Shown: positions 7,464-16,565 of the stretch, one piece after another | Position numbering within the stretch: the first letter of the stretch is position 1 | Layout: every line of letters begins with the position of its first letter | Origin: RGIG9608 sp045612365 | GTDB lineage: Bacteria; Bacteroidota; Bacteroidia; Bacteroidales; Paludibacteraceae | Assembly: GCA_045612365.1 (NCBI GenBank) | Contig: JAZKYY010000017.1 | Span: forward strand, 310,001 to 374,000 | DNA: 64,000 nt | Direction of reading: 5' to 3' | Translations under genes and position numbers: made by a program | Notes under the pieces: generated by a model | What the model saw: the letters and a program-made list of their open reading frames with translations, nothing else | The model's database searches: none | What the model was told of the DNA's origin: nothing

Positions 7464-8420
7464 TTATTTTTTTTGAGAAGAAAAGGATGGAAGCACCAAA
7501 CTGCCAATTATCATAGGTATGCAGTAGTTGATGGCCCATAATGAGATACTTGCAGAGGCAATGCCCACTGTATTTGCCGAAAATGCTCCCAGAAAAACTA
7601 TAGCCCATGAGCCTCGCACAGCAACTTCGGCAAACGCTACAGAGGGCGTCAGTGTTACGAAGAGATAGCTAGCAGTAATGCCTACGATGGATTCCCAGAG
7701 CGAGATTTCTACCCCAAAAAAGTGAATCATAGCCAATAGTTGCGTGCAAAAAACAGCATAGCGTAGCAATGATAATAGTAAGATATGTAGCATTGAACGT
7801 AGACACACTTTGCCAAGGGTTTGTAGCAGTTGAGTGCTTTTACTACCGAATGTTTTTTTAGAGAGTAATAATCTTGCTGTGCGGGGTAGGAAGAAAAATC
7901 CTACACCAAATACTACTGCAGAGAGCAAGAAGTAAATATATATCGAGTGTGAGAAGCTAAACGCTGTAGTGTGATAGGTGGCAAAGATTACTGAAGAAGG
8001 AATTCCTATCATTAGAATACAAATGGTTAGTGCCGCAGAGCCAACAAAACCCATAGTAGTGGCAGTAAGTCGGTTCCCATCAGAAAGGAGCAACGTTCGA
8101 CCTGGATATTCGCCTAAACGGTTTGGGGTGAAAAAACCAGTTGTAGTGCCTACCAATACTGACGATAGCGATTGTGCAAACGATAGTTTTTCTAAATTGC
8201 CGACCAAAGATCGCCATTTCATGGCTTCGAGACTCCAGTTTAGTGGTAGTAGCAGTAATGTCAACATTATCCACCACCATCGTTCAGCAGTTGCTTTTGT
8301 CCATTGCGATATCAAAAGTTGATAGTTGTCAAAGGTTATCAGTTTGTAGAGCAGATAGGCATAAGCAAAAACTAGAATTGCCAATTTTAGTGTGTTGCGA
8401 TGTTTTTCAATCCAACTCAT
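7464..8420 (-). CDS. Flippase-like membrane protein (LPG_synthase_TM family)
   Basis: A 318-residue integral membrane protein with about eight hydrophobic helices and no soluble domain. It resembles the transmembrane part of lysylphosphatidylglycerol synthase (MprF), found alone in many bacteria as uncharacterised flippase-like proteins. The segment LGEYPGRTLLL followed by helices and the SVAFAEVAVRGSWAIVFLG region fit that family. Only 2 bases separate it from the upstream gtrA-like gene, so both are probably cotranscribed and may act on lipid-linked sugars or lipids. The substrate cannot be read from the sequence. Confidence 0.7.
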   Translation of the reverse strand: MSWIEKHRNTLKLAILVFAYAYLLYKLITFDNYQLLISQWTKATAERWWWIMLTLLLLPLNWSLEAMKWRSLVGNLEKLSFAQSLSSVLVGTTTGFFTPNRLGEYPGRTLLLSDGNRLTATTMGFVGSAALTICILMIGIPSSVIFATYHTTAFSFSHSIYIYFLLSAVVFGVGFFFLPRTARLLLSKKTFGSKSTQLLQTLGKVCLRSMLHILLLSLLRYAVFCTQLLAMIHFFGVEISLWESIVGITASYLFVTLTPSVAFAEVAVRGSWAIVFLGAFSANTVGIASASISLWAINYCIPMIIGSLVLPSFSSQKK

Positions 8421-8422
8421 TG

Positions 8423-8896
8423 CTATTTTTTGAAAGAGAAATTTTTTTGCGAAAAATAGCTAAAAAGTACCGTAAAAATAGTGGTAATCATTTTAGATGG
8501 AGTGGGGTAGAAGTGGCAAATTTCCACAAAAAGCTTCAAACAAACATAGTTGATGAGTAAGCAACCCACTACCACCATCAGGTAACGCAAGAGTTGAGTT
8601 TTCCACTTGAGTGCAGATTGCTGAAAACTGATGTATTTGGATAGCAAAAAACCTGTAAAAAACGTGATAGGAAAAGAGATGACCAAACTCCCAATGTGAG
8701 GAGTGAATGCTACAAAACCGAAATCGAGCACTTGTTTTTGCAGTACAAAGTTGTAGGAAAGAAAATAAAGCACCCAGTCGAGCATCATATTGGTCACACC
8801 ACACACTCCGTAGCGAAACATTTGTACGGACATAAGTGGTCGGAATGCGGGGTAGAAAAAGTCAATAGAATTGGTTATGAACTTCTGTAACTTCAT
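8423..8896 (-). CDS. GtrA family membrane protein
   Basis: A 157-residue protein with four predicted transmembrane helices. It has the GtrA layout: FRYGVCGVTNMMLDWVLYF in helix 1, a second helix with ISFPITFFTGFLLSKYISF, and two more helices near the C-terminus. GtrA proteins are thought to move polyprenol-linked sugars across the inner membrane. The neighbour, a flippase-like protein 2 bases downstream, supports a role in envelope sugar or lipid transport, but this is inference. Confidence 0.8.
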   Translation of the reverse strand: MKLQKFITNSIDFFYPAFRPLMSVQMFRYGVCGVTNMMLDWVLYFLSYNFVLQKQVLDFGFVAFTPHIGSLVISFPITFFTGFLLSKYISFQQSALKWKTQLLRYLMVVVGCLLINYVCLKLFVEICHFYPTPSKMITTIFTVLFSYFSQKNFSFKK

Positions 8897-8912
8897 TATA
8901 ATCCTACGGAAA

Positions 8913-9338
8913 TTACTTTTTCTTTTCGATACTTTCTAACAAAATGCTTTTGAAGCTACGTTCGGCGCTATAGTAGCGATAGAGTTTCTCTGCCGAAAGC
9001 ACTTGCTTGTATTTGTTGTAATACTCTACCTGCAAGTTGATGAGTGCTTGTTTGTGTTGGATGCGTGCTTCGTTAAGTGCTTCGTAGTTGATGTTGTCGG
9101 AGTCTTTCGCCTTTTTTTGTATTTCAAAAAAATCTTTCTTAAGAGTAGTTTCTTTCTCTAAGTATTCGTTATAAAGTGTCCAAAACTGCTGAGCTTCTTT
9201 GGCTGTGAATTGTACTTTCTCGGTGATGTGTGCAATTTTTTTTGCTTGAATATCTTCCCAATTTGGAAAATTTTTGTGTTGTGCTGTTGCGGTTAAGGCA
9301 CAAAAAACTAAAGTGGCTGCGATAAAAAAATGTTTCAT
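8913..9338 (-). CDS. Periplasmic helical protein, probably stress-sensing, in a sigma/anti-sigma operon
   Basis: A 141-residue exported protein: the signal peptide ends in ALTATAQ and the rest is charged and helical (ITEKVQFTAKEAQQFWTLYNEY, then long Lys/Glu-rich helices). This resembles the Spy/CpxP-like periplasmic proteins that often sit with ECF sigma factors in Bacteroidota, although the LTxxQ motif is not strict. It is the third gene of a minus-strand operon after a sigma factor and a single-span membrane protein. A role in envelope stress or regulation is inferred from context. Confidence 0.6.
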   Translation of the reverse strand: MKHFFIAATLVFCALTATAQHKNFPNWEDIQAKKIAHITEKVQFTAKEAQQFWTLYNEYLEKETTLKKDFFEIQKKAKDSDNINYEALNEARIQHKQALINLQVEYYNKYKQVLSAEKLYRYYSAERSFKSILLESIEKKK

Positions 9339-9353
9339 GCTCGGTTTGTGATT

Positions 9354-9698
9354 TTATTTTTCAGCTAATAAATATTCAATCATACTTTCTTCGTCAATAT
9401 TTTCGAGAAGAAATTCTCGGTATTCAATTTGTTTTGTTTGGTTGTCTGCTAGGTTATTCTCTATTCCCATTGAAGTAGTTTTGTTAGAAGTGAGCGGCAT
9501 CAATAACTGAAATATCAGTATGAATCCTGCAAACATAGCAGCAAAGTAGAGTATTGGTTTTGTTTTCTCAAAAAATGAAACCTGCTTTTCGGCGGTTTGT
9601 TCTGCTATTTTTTTTGAAAAATCTTCAAAATAGTTTTCGGGAACAGAAAAAGGGTTTTTATTCCCAATTTTATTTAATATGTCATCTGATTTTTTCAT
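9354..9698 (-). CDS. Putative anti-sigma factor, single-span membrane protein
   Basis: A 114-residue protein starting MKKSDDILNKIG, with a cytoplasmic N-terminus containing NPFSVPENYFEDF, one hydrophobic span (ILYFAAMFAGFILIFQLL) and a short periplasmic tail. Small proteins of this layout, with the PENYFE motif, lie directly after ECF sigma factors in Bacteroidota and are thought to bind them at the membrane. The open frame allows a start 7 codons upstream at 9719, but MKKSDD looks more natural. The gap to the sigma gene is 60 bases. Function is inferred from position and topology. Confidence 0.6.
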   Translation of the reverse strand: MKKSDDILNKIGNKNPFSVPENYFEDFSKKIAEQTAEKQVSFFEKTKPILYFAAMFAGFILIFQLLMPLTSNKTTSMGIENNLADNQTKQIEYREFLLENIDEESMIEYLLAEK

Positions 9699-9758
9699 TT
9701 CTTTTCCTTTTTCTTTCAAAAATTCACATTTGTTAAGATTTGTTTTGTTGTCAAAGGT

Positions 9759-10316
9759 TTAATCTTCGTTTGTTAAAAACTGCTCAATTTTTTTTACTGC
9801 GTGGTGATACGATGCTTTCAGCGCTCCAACTGAAGTTCCAAAAATTTCTTCCATTTCTTCGTAGGTTTTTTCTTCAAAGTATTTCATGTTGAACACCAAG
9901 CGTTGTTTGTCTGGAAGGGTAAGAATGGCGCGTTGGAGTTTTTCTTCTGCCTCATCGCCCGAGAAATAACTGTCACTTCTCAACTTGCTGACCAAAACAT
10001 CTTCCAAATCTACCATCGATGAAAGATTTTTCATTCTTTGTGAATTGAGAAAAGTGAGTGTTTCGTTGATGGCGATACGGTAGAGCCAGGTAGAAAGTTT
10101 AGATTCGAACCTAAAATTTTCTAGTCCTTCCCACGCTTTGAGAAAGGTGTTTTGCAACACATCGTTGGCGTCTTCGTGACTGATAAGCATTTTGCGAATA
10201 GTCCAATAGGTTTGTTTTTGGTAGAGCTGTACAAACTGCCCAAAAGCCCTCGAACGAGTTTTCTTGTCTTTAAGCTCTTTGATGAGTTTTTCGTCTTCGG
10301 TATTGTTTTTTATCAT
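9759..10316 (-). CDS. ECF RNA polymerase sigma factor
   Basis: A 185-residue sigma-70 family protein without region 1 or 3. Region 2 includes SHEDANDVLQNTFLKAWEGL (2.2) and FRFESKLSTWLYRIAINETL (2.3-2.4). Region 4 includes LPDKQRLVFNMKYFEEKTYEEM and a helix-turn-helix with GTSVGALKASYHHAVKKIE. The frame is open to 10370, but that start would overlap the end of the upstream gene (10336), so MIKNNTED at 10316 is preferred. It leads a putative three-gene operon with a membrane anti-sigma factor and a periplasmic protein, suggesting control by an envelope signal. Confidence 0.88.
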   Translation of the reverse strand: MIKNNTEDEKLIKELKDKKTRSRAFGQFVQLYQKQTYWTIRKMLISHEDANDVLQNTFLKAWEGLENFRFESKLSTWLYRIAINETLTFLNSQRMKNLSSMVDLEDVLVSKLRSDSYFSGDEAEEKLQRAILTLPDKQRLVFNMKYFEEKTYEEMEEIFGTSVGALKASYHHAVKKIEQFLTNED

Positions 10317-10335
10317 GTTTTTTCTTTCTTTTTTT

Positions 10336-11712
10336 CTATCTCTTTCCTCGTAATAGATTGATGTCTCCACTACATTTCCATTTTATCGATTCTCCGTTTT
10401 TGTCCTTGTCGGAGCCTATGGCTTCTATTACGTAATAATAAGCACCAGGAGCAGCCATTTTTCCGTTGATTCTGCCATCCCAACCTTTTGATGGGTCGGT
10501 CCATCTGCATACTAGTCGTCCCCAGCGGTTGTATACCCACGCATTAAAAGAAATAATGGATCGATAAACAACCCTAAACTCATCGTTTATTCCATCTCCA
10601 TTAGGCGTAAAAACATTAGGGACATCAATGAACGATTCTAGCACAGTAACTTTTATTGAGTCAGTAACTTCACATTCGGCACTACTTGCTTTGAGTTTTA
10701 CAACATACTCTCCTGCATCGTTGAACGTATATCTAAAGTCTTTGTCGGTGTAACGAATGACTTTTGATGGAGTTTGAACATCGTAGATAAACCATTCGAA
10801 AAAGTCGGCAGCGTCGGGGTTTGCATTGCTTTGGAAGTCAATAACTAATGGGGCAGACCCGCCTATAGTTCCGCTGGCGGATGTAACTTTTTGCGCCATT
10901 TCTTTGCATTTACAATTTTTGGAGTTGCCATTTCCCGTAGAAGATACCGAAGACTTGTCTAGTTCGTTGTCTGCATCGCGTCGTGCAATTTTTCCTTTAG
11001 GATAGGCCGCTATAGCTATTGCCGAAAATAGGTCGGATTTTTTTGTGCTTTCTCTTCCAAAATGTTTTGCAAATTCATCTTTATCAGCAGAAAGTTCGAA
11101 ATAGGTGTCGCAGTATGGTGATAAGGGTAGTGTAATCTCGTTTTGATTATCTAAAATAAGATAATCGTTGCCTGCTAAATTAGTTTTCTTGACCTTGACA
11201 ATGGTATCAACTGGTTCGCTCCATGAGTTTCCGTTCCAATTCGTTGTTTTGTACGTAAGAGTAAAGTTTCGTTTTAGAGTTTTGGTTTCCCCTGTTGGAG
11301 TTTGGTAGTTCATCTCTTGAAAAAAATCGCTAAATGCAACTTGTAATTTAAGAGCTGAGCATTTGTCTTCGTCGAACCAAAGAGGTTGCAAAGCATCAAT
11401 AGTTATTTCGTAATTTTTGTAGTCGAATATCCAAATGCAAACTTCCTTTCCGTCTACAATGGCTTTGTAGCCACCTTCGTCAAAGGATGTAAGTTCTTTT
11501 TGGGCTGCTTTTTCTGTTCCATCCCATTCCAACCATTTTGTGGCATTTTCGCACACGATTGACAAAGAAAGGTCTATCCCGTCAAAAAGAAAAATTGTCA
11601 TGTTATTTTCCTTGTCCTCGTACCTATAGTAATTTCCTTGTACTGTAAATTCTTCTGCTAGGCAATGGTTTGCAAAAAGAAGAACTGTTATGAATAAAAA
11701 AATCTTTTTCAT
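10336..11712 (-). CDS. T9SS type B cargo protein with PKD-like domain (gliding-motility CHU_C C-terminus)
   Basis: A 458-residue secreted protein. The start MKKIFLFITVLLFANHCLAEE gives a signal peptide; upstream codons in frame back to 11832 overlap the neighbouring gene and are not needed. The C-terminal ~85 residues match the CHU_C/type B sorting domain: VFTPNGDGINDEF, then VYNRWGRLV, GWDGRINGK and APGAYYYVI. A PKD-like fold around residues 300-370 (ASGTIGGSAPLVIDFQS, then DAGEYVVKLKA) precedes it. It should cross the outer membrane through the Por/T9SS system and stay at the surface. Its function is unknown. Confidence 0.82.
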   Translation of the reverse strand: MKKIFLFITVLLFANHCLAEEFTVQGNYYRYEDKENNMTIFLFDGIDLSLSIVCENATKWLEWDGTEKAAQKELTSFDEGGYKAIVDGKEVCIWIFDYKNYEITIDALQPLWFDEDKCSALKLQVAFSDFFQEMNYQTPTGETKTLKRNFTLTYKTTNWNGNSWSEPVDTIVKVKKTNLAGNDYLILDNQNEITLPLSPYCDTYFELSADKDEFAKHFGRESTKKSDLFSAIAIAAYPKGKIARRDADNELDKSSVSSTGNGNSKNCKCKEMAQKVTSASGTIGGSAPLVIDFQSNANPDAADFFEWFIYDVQTPSKVIRYTDKDFRYTFNDAGEYVVKLKASSAECEVTDSIKVTVLESFIDVPNVFTPNGDGINDEFRVVYRSIISFNAWVYNRWGRLVCRWTDPSKGWDGRINGKMAAPGAYYYVIEAIGSDKDKNGESIKWKCSGDINLLRGKR

Positions 11713-11762
11713 CGTTTCAAGAAATGATGAGCAAAAATAATGAAAAGTTAAATTTTTCTCTT

Positions 11763-12845
11763 TTAATTTTTCCATTTTGTTTTTCCACACAAACCATAAA
11801 TTGCCGTGAAAACAACGTAGAACGGATAACAAAGTGAAAGTGGAAGAGAATAAGGCAATAGATTTTTTTGTTGATAAAATGGCAATGTTGAGAAAAGTAT
11901 CAGAAAATCGAAAACGAATTTATTGATACTAAGCACTAAAAGCAATAATAAATAGTGAGCATTTATGCAGGTCGCCACAAGTAAAAAGACTTGCAAAAGC
12001 GAGTAGCCAAATATAAGCAAGGCAACCAAAATGGTCGCAACGTCAGTGTAATATTTGCTCTTGGAAGTCCATCGTGTGCGTTGATCGAAAAATGATTTCA
12101 AATTAGCTGCTGCTGACGTATGTACAGCGCTTTCTCTTGATTTTAGAAAACAAATTTTTGCTTTTTGTTTTTTTAAGTGGAAAAGTAAAAATTGGTCGTC
12201 TCCAGAAGCTGTGCGGAATTCGAGAGCATTTTCGTCCCATACGTCTCGTTCAAAAGACAAGTTAGCACCATTACATAGAATGGGCATTTTTATGCCTGCC
12301 ATTCCTGCTCCAGAAGCAATAAGAGAGAAAAACTCAAGCGCTTGCAAGCGTTCAAAGAAGTTGATTTGAGGATGAAGTAGCACTCCTCCAAGAATCATTT
12401 GAGCATGTTCTTTTTCGTAAAAGTCTGCTAGGGTTTGTAGATGCTGTGGATGCAAAATGCAATCGGCATCTGTGCATACAATTAATTTCCCGTTTGATAC
12501 TGCAATGGCTTGCTTTAGCGCATTTTTCTTTCCTTCTTGTTCTGTAGAAATAATTTTTGTGACAAATGAGGATGAAAATTGGTTCAAGATAGTTACACTA
12601 TTATCAGTCGAGTGATCATTGGCAATTATTAACTCAAAATTTTTATAGGTTTGATTTTTGATTGATTCTAAAAGTTTGGGAAGATGTTTTTCTTCGTTTC
12701 TGCAGCAAATAACAAGAGAAATAAATGTATTGAGGTTTGATGTGTTGCTTTTGAATTGTGGAATGAGTTTCCAGCCTGTTATTACCAAAAAAGAAAAGAA
12801 TGCATAAGCAATGCAAAATATAACTATGAAAATCCAAAGAAACAT
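11763..12845 (-). CDS. Membrane-bound family 2 glycosyltransferase
   Basis: A 360-residue inverting glycosyltransferase of GT-A fold. An N-terminal hydrophobic anchor is followed by FISLVICCRNEEKHL, the NDHSTD nucleotide-sugar motif, CTDADC (the metal-binding DxD), SGDDQFL (catalytic acidic motif) and QRTRW (the QxxRW motif of processive or membrane GT2 enzymes). Three or four C-terminal helices complete it. This is the layout of enzymes that build envelope polysaccharides or glycolipids. Acceptor and donor are not identifiable. comF lies 4 bases upstream on the same strand, but a shared role is not implied. Confidence 0.85.
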   Translation of the reverse strand: MFLWIFIVIFCIAYAFFSFLVITGWKLIPQFKSNTSNLNTFISLVICCRNEEKHLPKLLESIKNQTYKNFELIIANDHSTDNSVTILNQFSSSFVTKIISTEQEGKKNALKQAIAVSNGKLIVCTDADCILHPQHLQTLADFYEKEHAQMILGGVLLHPQINFFERLQALEFFSLIASGAGMAGIKMPILCNGANLSFERDVWDENALEFRTASGDDQFLLFHLKKQKAKICFLKSRESAVHTSAAANLKSFFDQRTRWTSKSKYYTDVATILVALLIFGYSLLQVFLLVATCINAHYLLLLLVLSINKFVFDFLILFSTLPFYQQKNLLPYSLPLSLCYPFYVVFTAIYGLCGKTKWKN

Positions 12846-12849
12846 GATT

Positions 12850-13545
12850 TTATGCTGTAGCTAAGGTGAAAACCGAGATTTTTATATTTTTTGTTTTTTG
12901 CAAAGCCTGTGCGCAGGCAATGATTGTTGAACCTGTTGTAAGGACATCATCAATGAGTAAAATGTGTTTCCCCTCAAAGCGTGAACTATCGTGAATGTCG
13001 AAAATTCCGTCGGTATTTTCCCAGCGCTCATAAACCGATTTTTGGGTTTGTGTAGGATTTTCTATTGCTCTAAAAAGATTGTTTGATTCAATAGGAACTT
13101 TTAGAACTTGGTTTAATCCTTTTGCAATACATTCGCTTTGGTTGTATCCTCGTTGTTTGAGTTTGTTTTGGTGCAATGGCACAGGTACTAAAAAATCAAT
13201 TTCTGAAAAATCTGGACTTTGCACTAGGTCTGTAGCGGCAAATTTTCCTAACGCCACACCAATTTGTTGTTCTCCTTTGTACTTCAACAAATGCAACAAT
13301 TCTCGGTAGTTGGAGCCTTTTTGAAAAAAGAAGAATGCGGTTGCACGTTCGATATTGGCTTTTCCCCAAAAACGTTTTTCTATCACATTGCCTTTTTCAA
13401 GATGAAAGTTGGTTCGTGGAATCCGATATAAGCAAGAAGTACAAAGTTCTTCTTCTTCTCCAACTAGGTTTTCTGAACAAATGCAGCAGTTTTTAGGAAA
13501 AACAAGATTTAGCAAATGTTGTGCTATGTGCGTAAAAAATTTCAA
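12850..13545 (-). CDS. comF: ComF family phosphoribosyltransferase-like protein
   Basis: A 231-residue protein with an N-terminal four-cysteine zinc motif (CCICSENLVG then CTSCL) and a C-terminal type I phosphoribosyltransferase fold, shown by the PRPP loop HILLIDDVLTTGST and the substrate strand LVPVPLHQNKLKQRGYNQSE. Relatives (ComFC, GntX) take part in natural DNA uptake or DNA metabolism. It overlaps the dusB gene by 4 bases, indicating translational coupling within one operon. If the organism is transformable, this is one of its few competence-related genes in view, which matters for the serS island downstream. Confidence 0.88.
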   Translation of the reverse strand: MKFFTHIAQHLLNLVFPKNCCICSENLVGEEEELCTSCLYRIPRTNFHLEKGNVIEKRFWGKANIERATAFFFFQKGSNYRELLHLLKYKGEQQIGVALGKFAATDLVQSPDFSEIDFLVPVPLHQNKLKQRGYNQSECIAKGLNQVLKVPIESNNLFRAIENPTQTQKSVYERWENTDGIFDIHDSSRFEGKHILLIDDVLTTGSTIIACAQALQKTKNIKISVFTLATA

Positions 13546-14519
13546 GGTCGAGTGATTTGGTCGATGATATTGAAAAGTTCGTCGCAGGTTTCGGCACGAA
13601 GCATTGCGATACGTGTCTTCTTGAAATCGGGAATACCTTTAAATGATGGCGAAGCCGCCAAATGTCTTCTAGAGTGAACAATTCCTTTTCGCTCATCTCC
13701 AATCCATTCAATGTTGCAACGAATATGCTCTTTGAGCAGTGATTTTTCCCATTCAAAATCCTTTTTCTCGAGAGGAGTGTTGTGCTGTAGGTAGTGTTTG
13801 ATTTCCTCAAAAATCCATGCATGACCGAAAGCGGCACGCCCAATCATGATGGCATCAACACCATATTTTTCAAAACATTCTTTTGCTCGTTCAGGGGTAG
13901 TGACATCACCATTGCCAATTATGGGAATGTGGATTCTGGGATTGTTTTTTACTTCGCCTATCAAAGTCCAATCTGCTTCCCCGGTGTACATTTGAGCGCG
14001 TGTTCTTCCATGAATGGTTAGAGCTGCAATTCCACAATCTTGCAACATTTCGGCAAGTTTACCAATAATTTTGCTGTTTTCATCCCATCCCAGTCTAGTT
14101 TTAACGGTGACAGGTTTCTTGACTGCTGTTACAACGGCTTTTGTTATTTCAAGCATTCGCGGAATATCTTTCAATAGTCCAGCACCTGCACCTTTTCCTG
14201 CTACTTTCTTTACGGGGCAACCGAAGTTGATATCGATGATGTCAGGATTTGCGCTTTCAGCAATGCGTGCCGCTTCGGCCATTGTTTCGGCATCCTTTCC
14301 GTAAAGTTGTATGGCAACTGGGCGTTCTTTCTCATTTAGCAAAAGTTTTTGTTCTGTGCGTTTTACGTTACGAATGAGTGCATCGGAGGAGACAAATTCG
14401 GTGTAAACCATATCCGCTCCAAATCGTTTGCAAAGAAGACGAAAAGCAGGATCTGTAACATCTTCCATTGGCGCTAAAAAGAGAGGAAAGTCAGAAAATT
14501 CTATGTTTCCGATAGTCAT
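13542..14519 (-). CDS. dusB: tRNA-dihydrouridine synthase
   Basis: FMN enzyme that reduces uridines in tRNA D-loops. The 325-residue protein has LAPMEDVTDPAFR at the N-terminus (FMN site), DINFGCPVKKVAGKGAG with the catalytic Cys, VTVKTRLGW, ALTIHGRTRAQMY and a GNGDVTTPE/MIGRAA phosphate-binding pair. This is the DusB-type arrangement, the usual single Dus of Bacteroidota. It overlaps comF by 4 bases and follows the alkaline phosphatase gene by 4 bases. Confidence 0.93.
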   Translation of the reverse strand: MTIGNIEFSDFPLFLAPMEDVTDPAFRLLCKRFGADMVYTEFVSSDALIRNVKRTEQKLLLNEKERPVAIQLYGKDAETMAEAARIAESANPDIIDINFGCPVKKVAGKGAGAGLLKDIPRMLEITKAVVTAVKKPVTVKTRLGWDENSKIIGKLAEMLQDCGIAALTIHGRTRAQMYTGEADWTLIGEVKNNPRIHIPIIGNGDVTTPERAKECFEKYGVDAIMIGRAAFGHAWIFEEIKHYLQHNTPLEKKDFEWEKSLLKEHIRCNIEWIGDERKGIVHSRRHLAASPSFKGIPDFKKTRIAMLRAETCDELFNIIDQITRP

Positions 14520-14523
14520 GGTT

Positions 14524-15903
14524 TTAATTGTTAGTGAGAATTTTATAAAAGTCGGTATTGTCCATTATTCCTTGTATTTTTTCTGCTCCGACTCCAATGG
14601 CATAAACAGGAACGAAACCTGCAGAGTGTCCATAAGAAGACCAGCCGATATTTGCTTTGCTGTTTAATATTTTTACTGATTTAGCAATTAGTTGCTCTCC
14701 ATCTAAATAGAGTGTTTGTAGTTGTGTGTTTTGGTGGTGAAGGAATTTTTTCTCAAAAATGTTTCTCAAATCGTTTGTCTCATCTTCTGTTAAATCCACA
14801 TTTCCCCAGAAACCAAAATTGTGTTCAAGGAAAGTTTTTGCATCTTCCCAACAAATGGATTTGCCTTTTTCTTTTATCATTTCCTTGAAAAGTTCATTTA
14901 GTTTTGCTGCAGATTTTTTTTGATTTTCTAGAATCTTAAGATTGAGTTTATATTCGCCAATACCAAGAGAAAGTCCTCCCGTTTCATGGTCGGCTGTTAG
15001 TATAATTAGGGTTTCATCTGGGTGCTGACGATAAAAATCGAGAACGCAACTTACGGTATTCGATAGGTCTTCAACCTCTGCAAAAACAGTTGCGGCATCG
15101 TTGCTATGGCACGCCCAATCAATAAGGCCTCCTTCTATCATAAGAAAAAATCCATGGTCGTTTTTACTTAAGAAATCAATAGCAGAAGTGGTAATTTTAG
15201 AAAGACTCAAACTTTCGTCTTCGCGATCGATAGCAAAGTCAAGATTTGATTTTTCAAAATCTTGCAAAAGAATAATTTTCTCGCAATCTCTGTTATAAGA
15301 ATCAATTCCTTTGGCAATGAAGTAATTAGAATCTTGTAAAATTGTTAGTGCGTTGGTTGAAGTAGAATCTTTTTGTAGTTGCAAAAATCCAGCACCTCCA
15401 AAAAAATCGAAGTCGGACTTGGCGGCATCAAGAGCAATCTCGTAGTTCATCGAACGATGTGGTTGGTGAGCATAAAATGCTGAAGGAGTGGCGTGGTCTA
15501 TGCTTACTGAAGTTATTATGCCAACGTTCTTTCCTTGTTGTTTGGCATGTTGAGCAATGCTGAAAATAGGTTTAGAGAGCAGACTATCCATGCCGATTGT
15601 CCCGTTTTTGGTTTTTTCTCCACAAGCTAGTGCGGTTCCCGAAGCTGCCGAACAGGTTACGGAATTGTATTTCGAGAAAGTTGATGATATGGTTGTTTGT
15701 GGAAATGAGGTGAAGGATAATTCTTTTGTACCAATCACTCCTTCTTTTTCGGCAAGGTACATTTGTGTTCCTAATACTTGATTGACGCCCATTCCGTCTC
15801 CAATGAGGAAGAAAACGTACTTAGCAGATTTTTTTTCTAGAGTACATTGGCAAAATAGAATACCAAAAAATGCGATTATGATGAATAATTTAGAATGTTT
15901 CAT
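14524..15903 (-). CDS. Alkaline phosphatase, predicted lipoprotein
   Basis: A 459-residue phosphomonoesterase of the PhoA superfamily, anchored by a lipobox ending FCQC. Metal and catalytic motifs are present in order: LIGDGMG (metal Asp), VTCSAASGTALACG with the Ser nucleophile, EGGLIDWACHSND (Glu, Asp and His ligands), LTADHETGG (Asp-His) and YGHSAGF (late His). In the familiar form the residue before the nucleophile is Asp (TDSAA); here it is Cys. The role is likely phosphate scavenging in the periplasm or at the surface. It is followed 4 bases later by dusB. No Pho box was recognised. Confidence 0.87.
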   Translation of the reverse strand: MKHSKLFIIIAFFGILFCQCTLEKKSAKYVFFLIGDGMGVNQVLGTQMYLAEKEGVIGTKELSFTSFPQTTISSTFSKYNSVTCSAASGTALACGEKTKNGTIGMDSLLSKPIFSIAQHAKQQGKNVGIITSVSIDHATPSAFYAHQPHRSMNYEIALDAAKSDFDFFGGAGFLQLQKDSTSTNALTILQDSNYFIAKGIDSYNRDCEKIILLQDFEKSNLDFAIDREDESLSLSKITTSAIDFLSKNDHGFFLMIEGGLIDWACHSNDAATVFAEVEDLSNTVSCVLDFYRQHPDETLIILTADHETGGLSLGIGEYKLNLKILENQKKSAAKLNELFKEMIKEKGKSICWEDAKTFLEHNFGFWGNVDLTEDETNDLRNIFEKKFLHHQNTQLQTLYLDGEQLIAKSVKILNSKANIGWSSYGHSAGFVPVYAIGVGAEKIQGIMDNTDFYKILTNN

Positions 15904-15918
15904 GAGGATTTTAATGCT

Positions 15919-16545
15919 TTATTTTCTGCCAAAATCGGCTGGTATTTCGCCCCAATTTGCTGTGTCCCATTTTAGAATTTGAGTGGAGTAGTCATTTTCG
16001 CACAACCATTTTTCTGCGCGAGTAATGAACTCAAACGTGCGTTGGTTTTTGGGGTTTGGGGAGAGTTTTGTTTTGCATTTTTTTTGTTTCACCCAAGCAA
16101 TAGCATTTCTACTATCGGAGTAGATGGGAATGTCAAGTCCTTCTTTTTTGAGTAGCGCTAATCCGTGTACAATTGCCAAAAACTCACCGATATTATTGGT
16201 AGCATCGTCTAGTGGACCTATTCGAAAAATCTCTTTATTTGATGCCACCATTACTCCTCTATATTCCATTTTTCCTGGATTTCCGCTACAAGCTGCATCT
16301 ACTGCAAGACTTTGATTTATGGGTTGGTTCGGGGCATTTTGCCAACTTGATTTTTTGTCCTTTGATTTTGGATTAATGAAGTTTTTGTATTCTTGTTTGA
16401 AGGCATTTTTAGCTTCTAGTTGTGTAGAAAATGATTTGTATTGTGCATTGGGGAATGCTAAAATTTGTTCTTGACATTCTTCCCACGAAGAAAAAACACC
16501 CGTTTTTCTTCCGACCCAAACCACATAGAACTTATTTTTTGCCAT
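15919..16545 (-). CDS. rnhA: Ribonuclease HI with N-terminal viroplasmin-like domain
   Basis: A 208-residue endonuclease for the RNA strand of RNA-DNA hybrids. Residues 1-50 (KFYVVWVGRKTGVFSSWEEC) form the caulimovirus viroplasmin-like hybrid-binding domain seen in eukaryotic and Bacteroidota RNases H1. The catalytic domain follows with AVDAACSGNPG (first Asp), NIGEFLAI (Glu), IYSDSRNAIAWV (second Asp) and a C-terminal Asp near WDTANWGE. The frame is open 15 codons upstream to 16590, but a TATCTTTG -7 box at 16566-16573 argues for MAKNKF at 16545. Confidence 0.9.
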   Translation of the reverse strand: MAKNKFYVVWVGRKTGVFSSWEECQEQILAFPNAQYKSFSTQLEAKNAFKQEYKNFINPKSKDKKSSWQNAPNQPINQSLAVDAACSGNPGKMEYRGVMVASNKEIFRIGPLDDATNNIGEFLAIVHGLALLKKEGLDIPIYSDSRNAIAWVKQKKCKTKLSPNPKNQRTFEFITRAEKWLCENDYSTQILKWDTANWGEIPADFGRK

Positions 16546-16565
16546 TGCTACAAAATCAAAACGTA

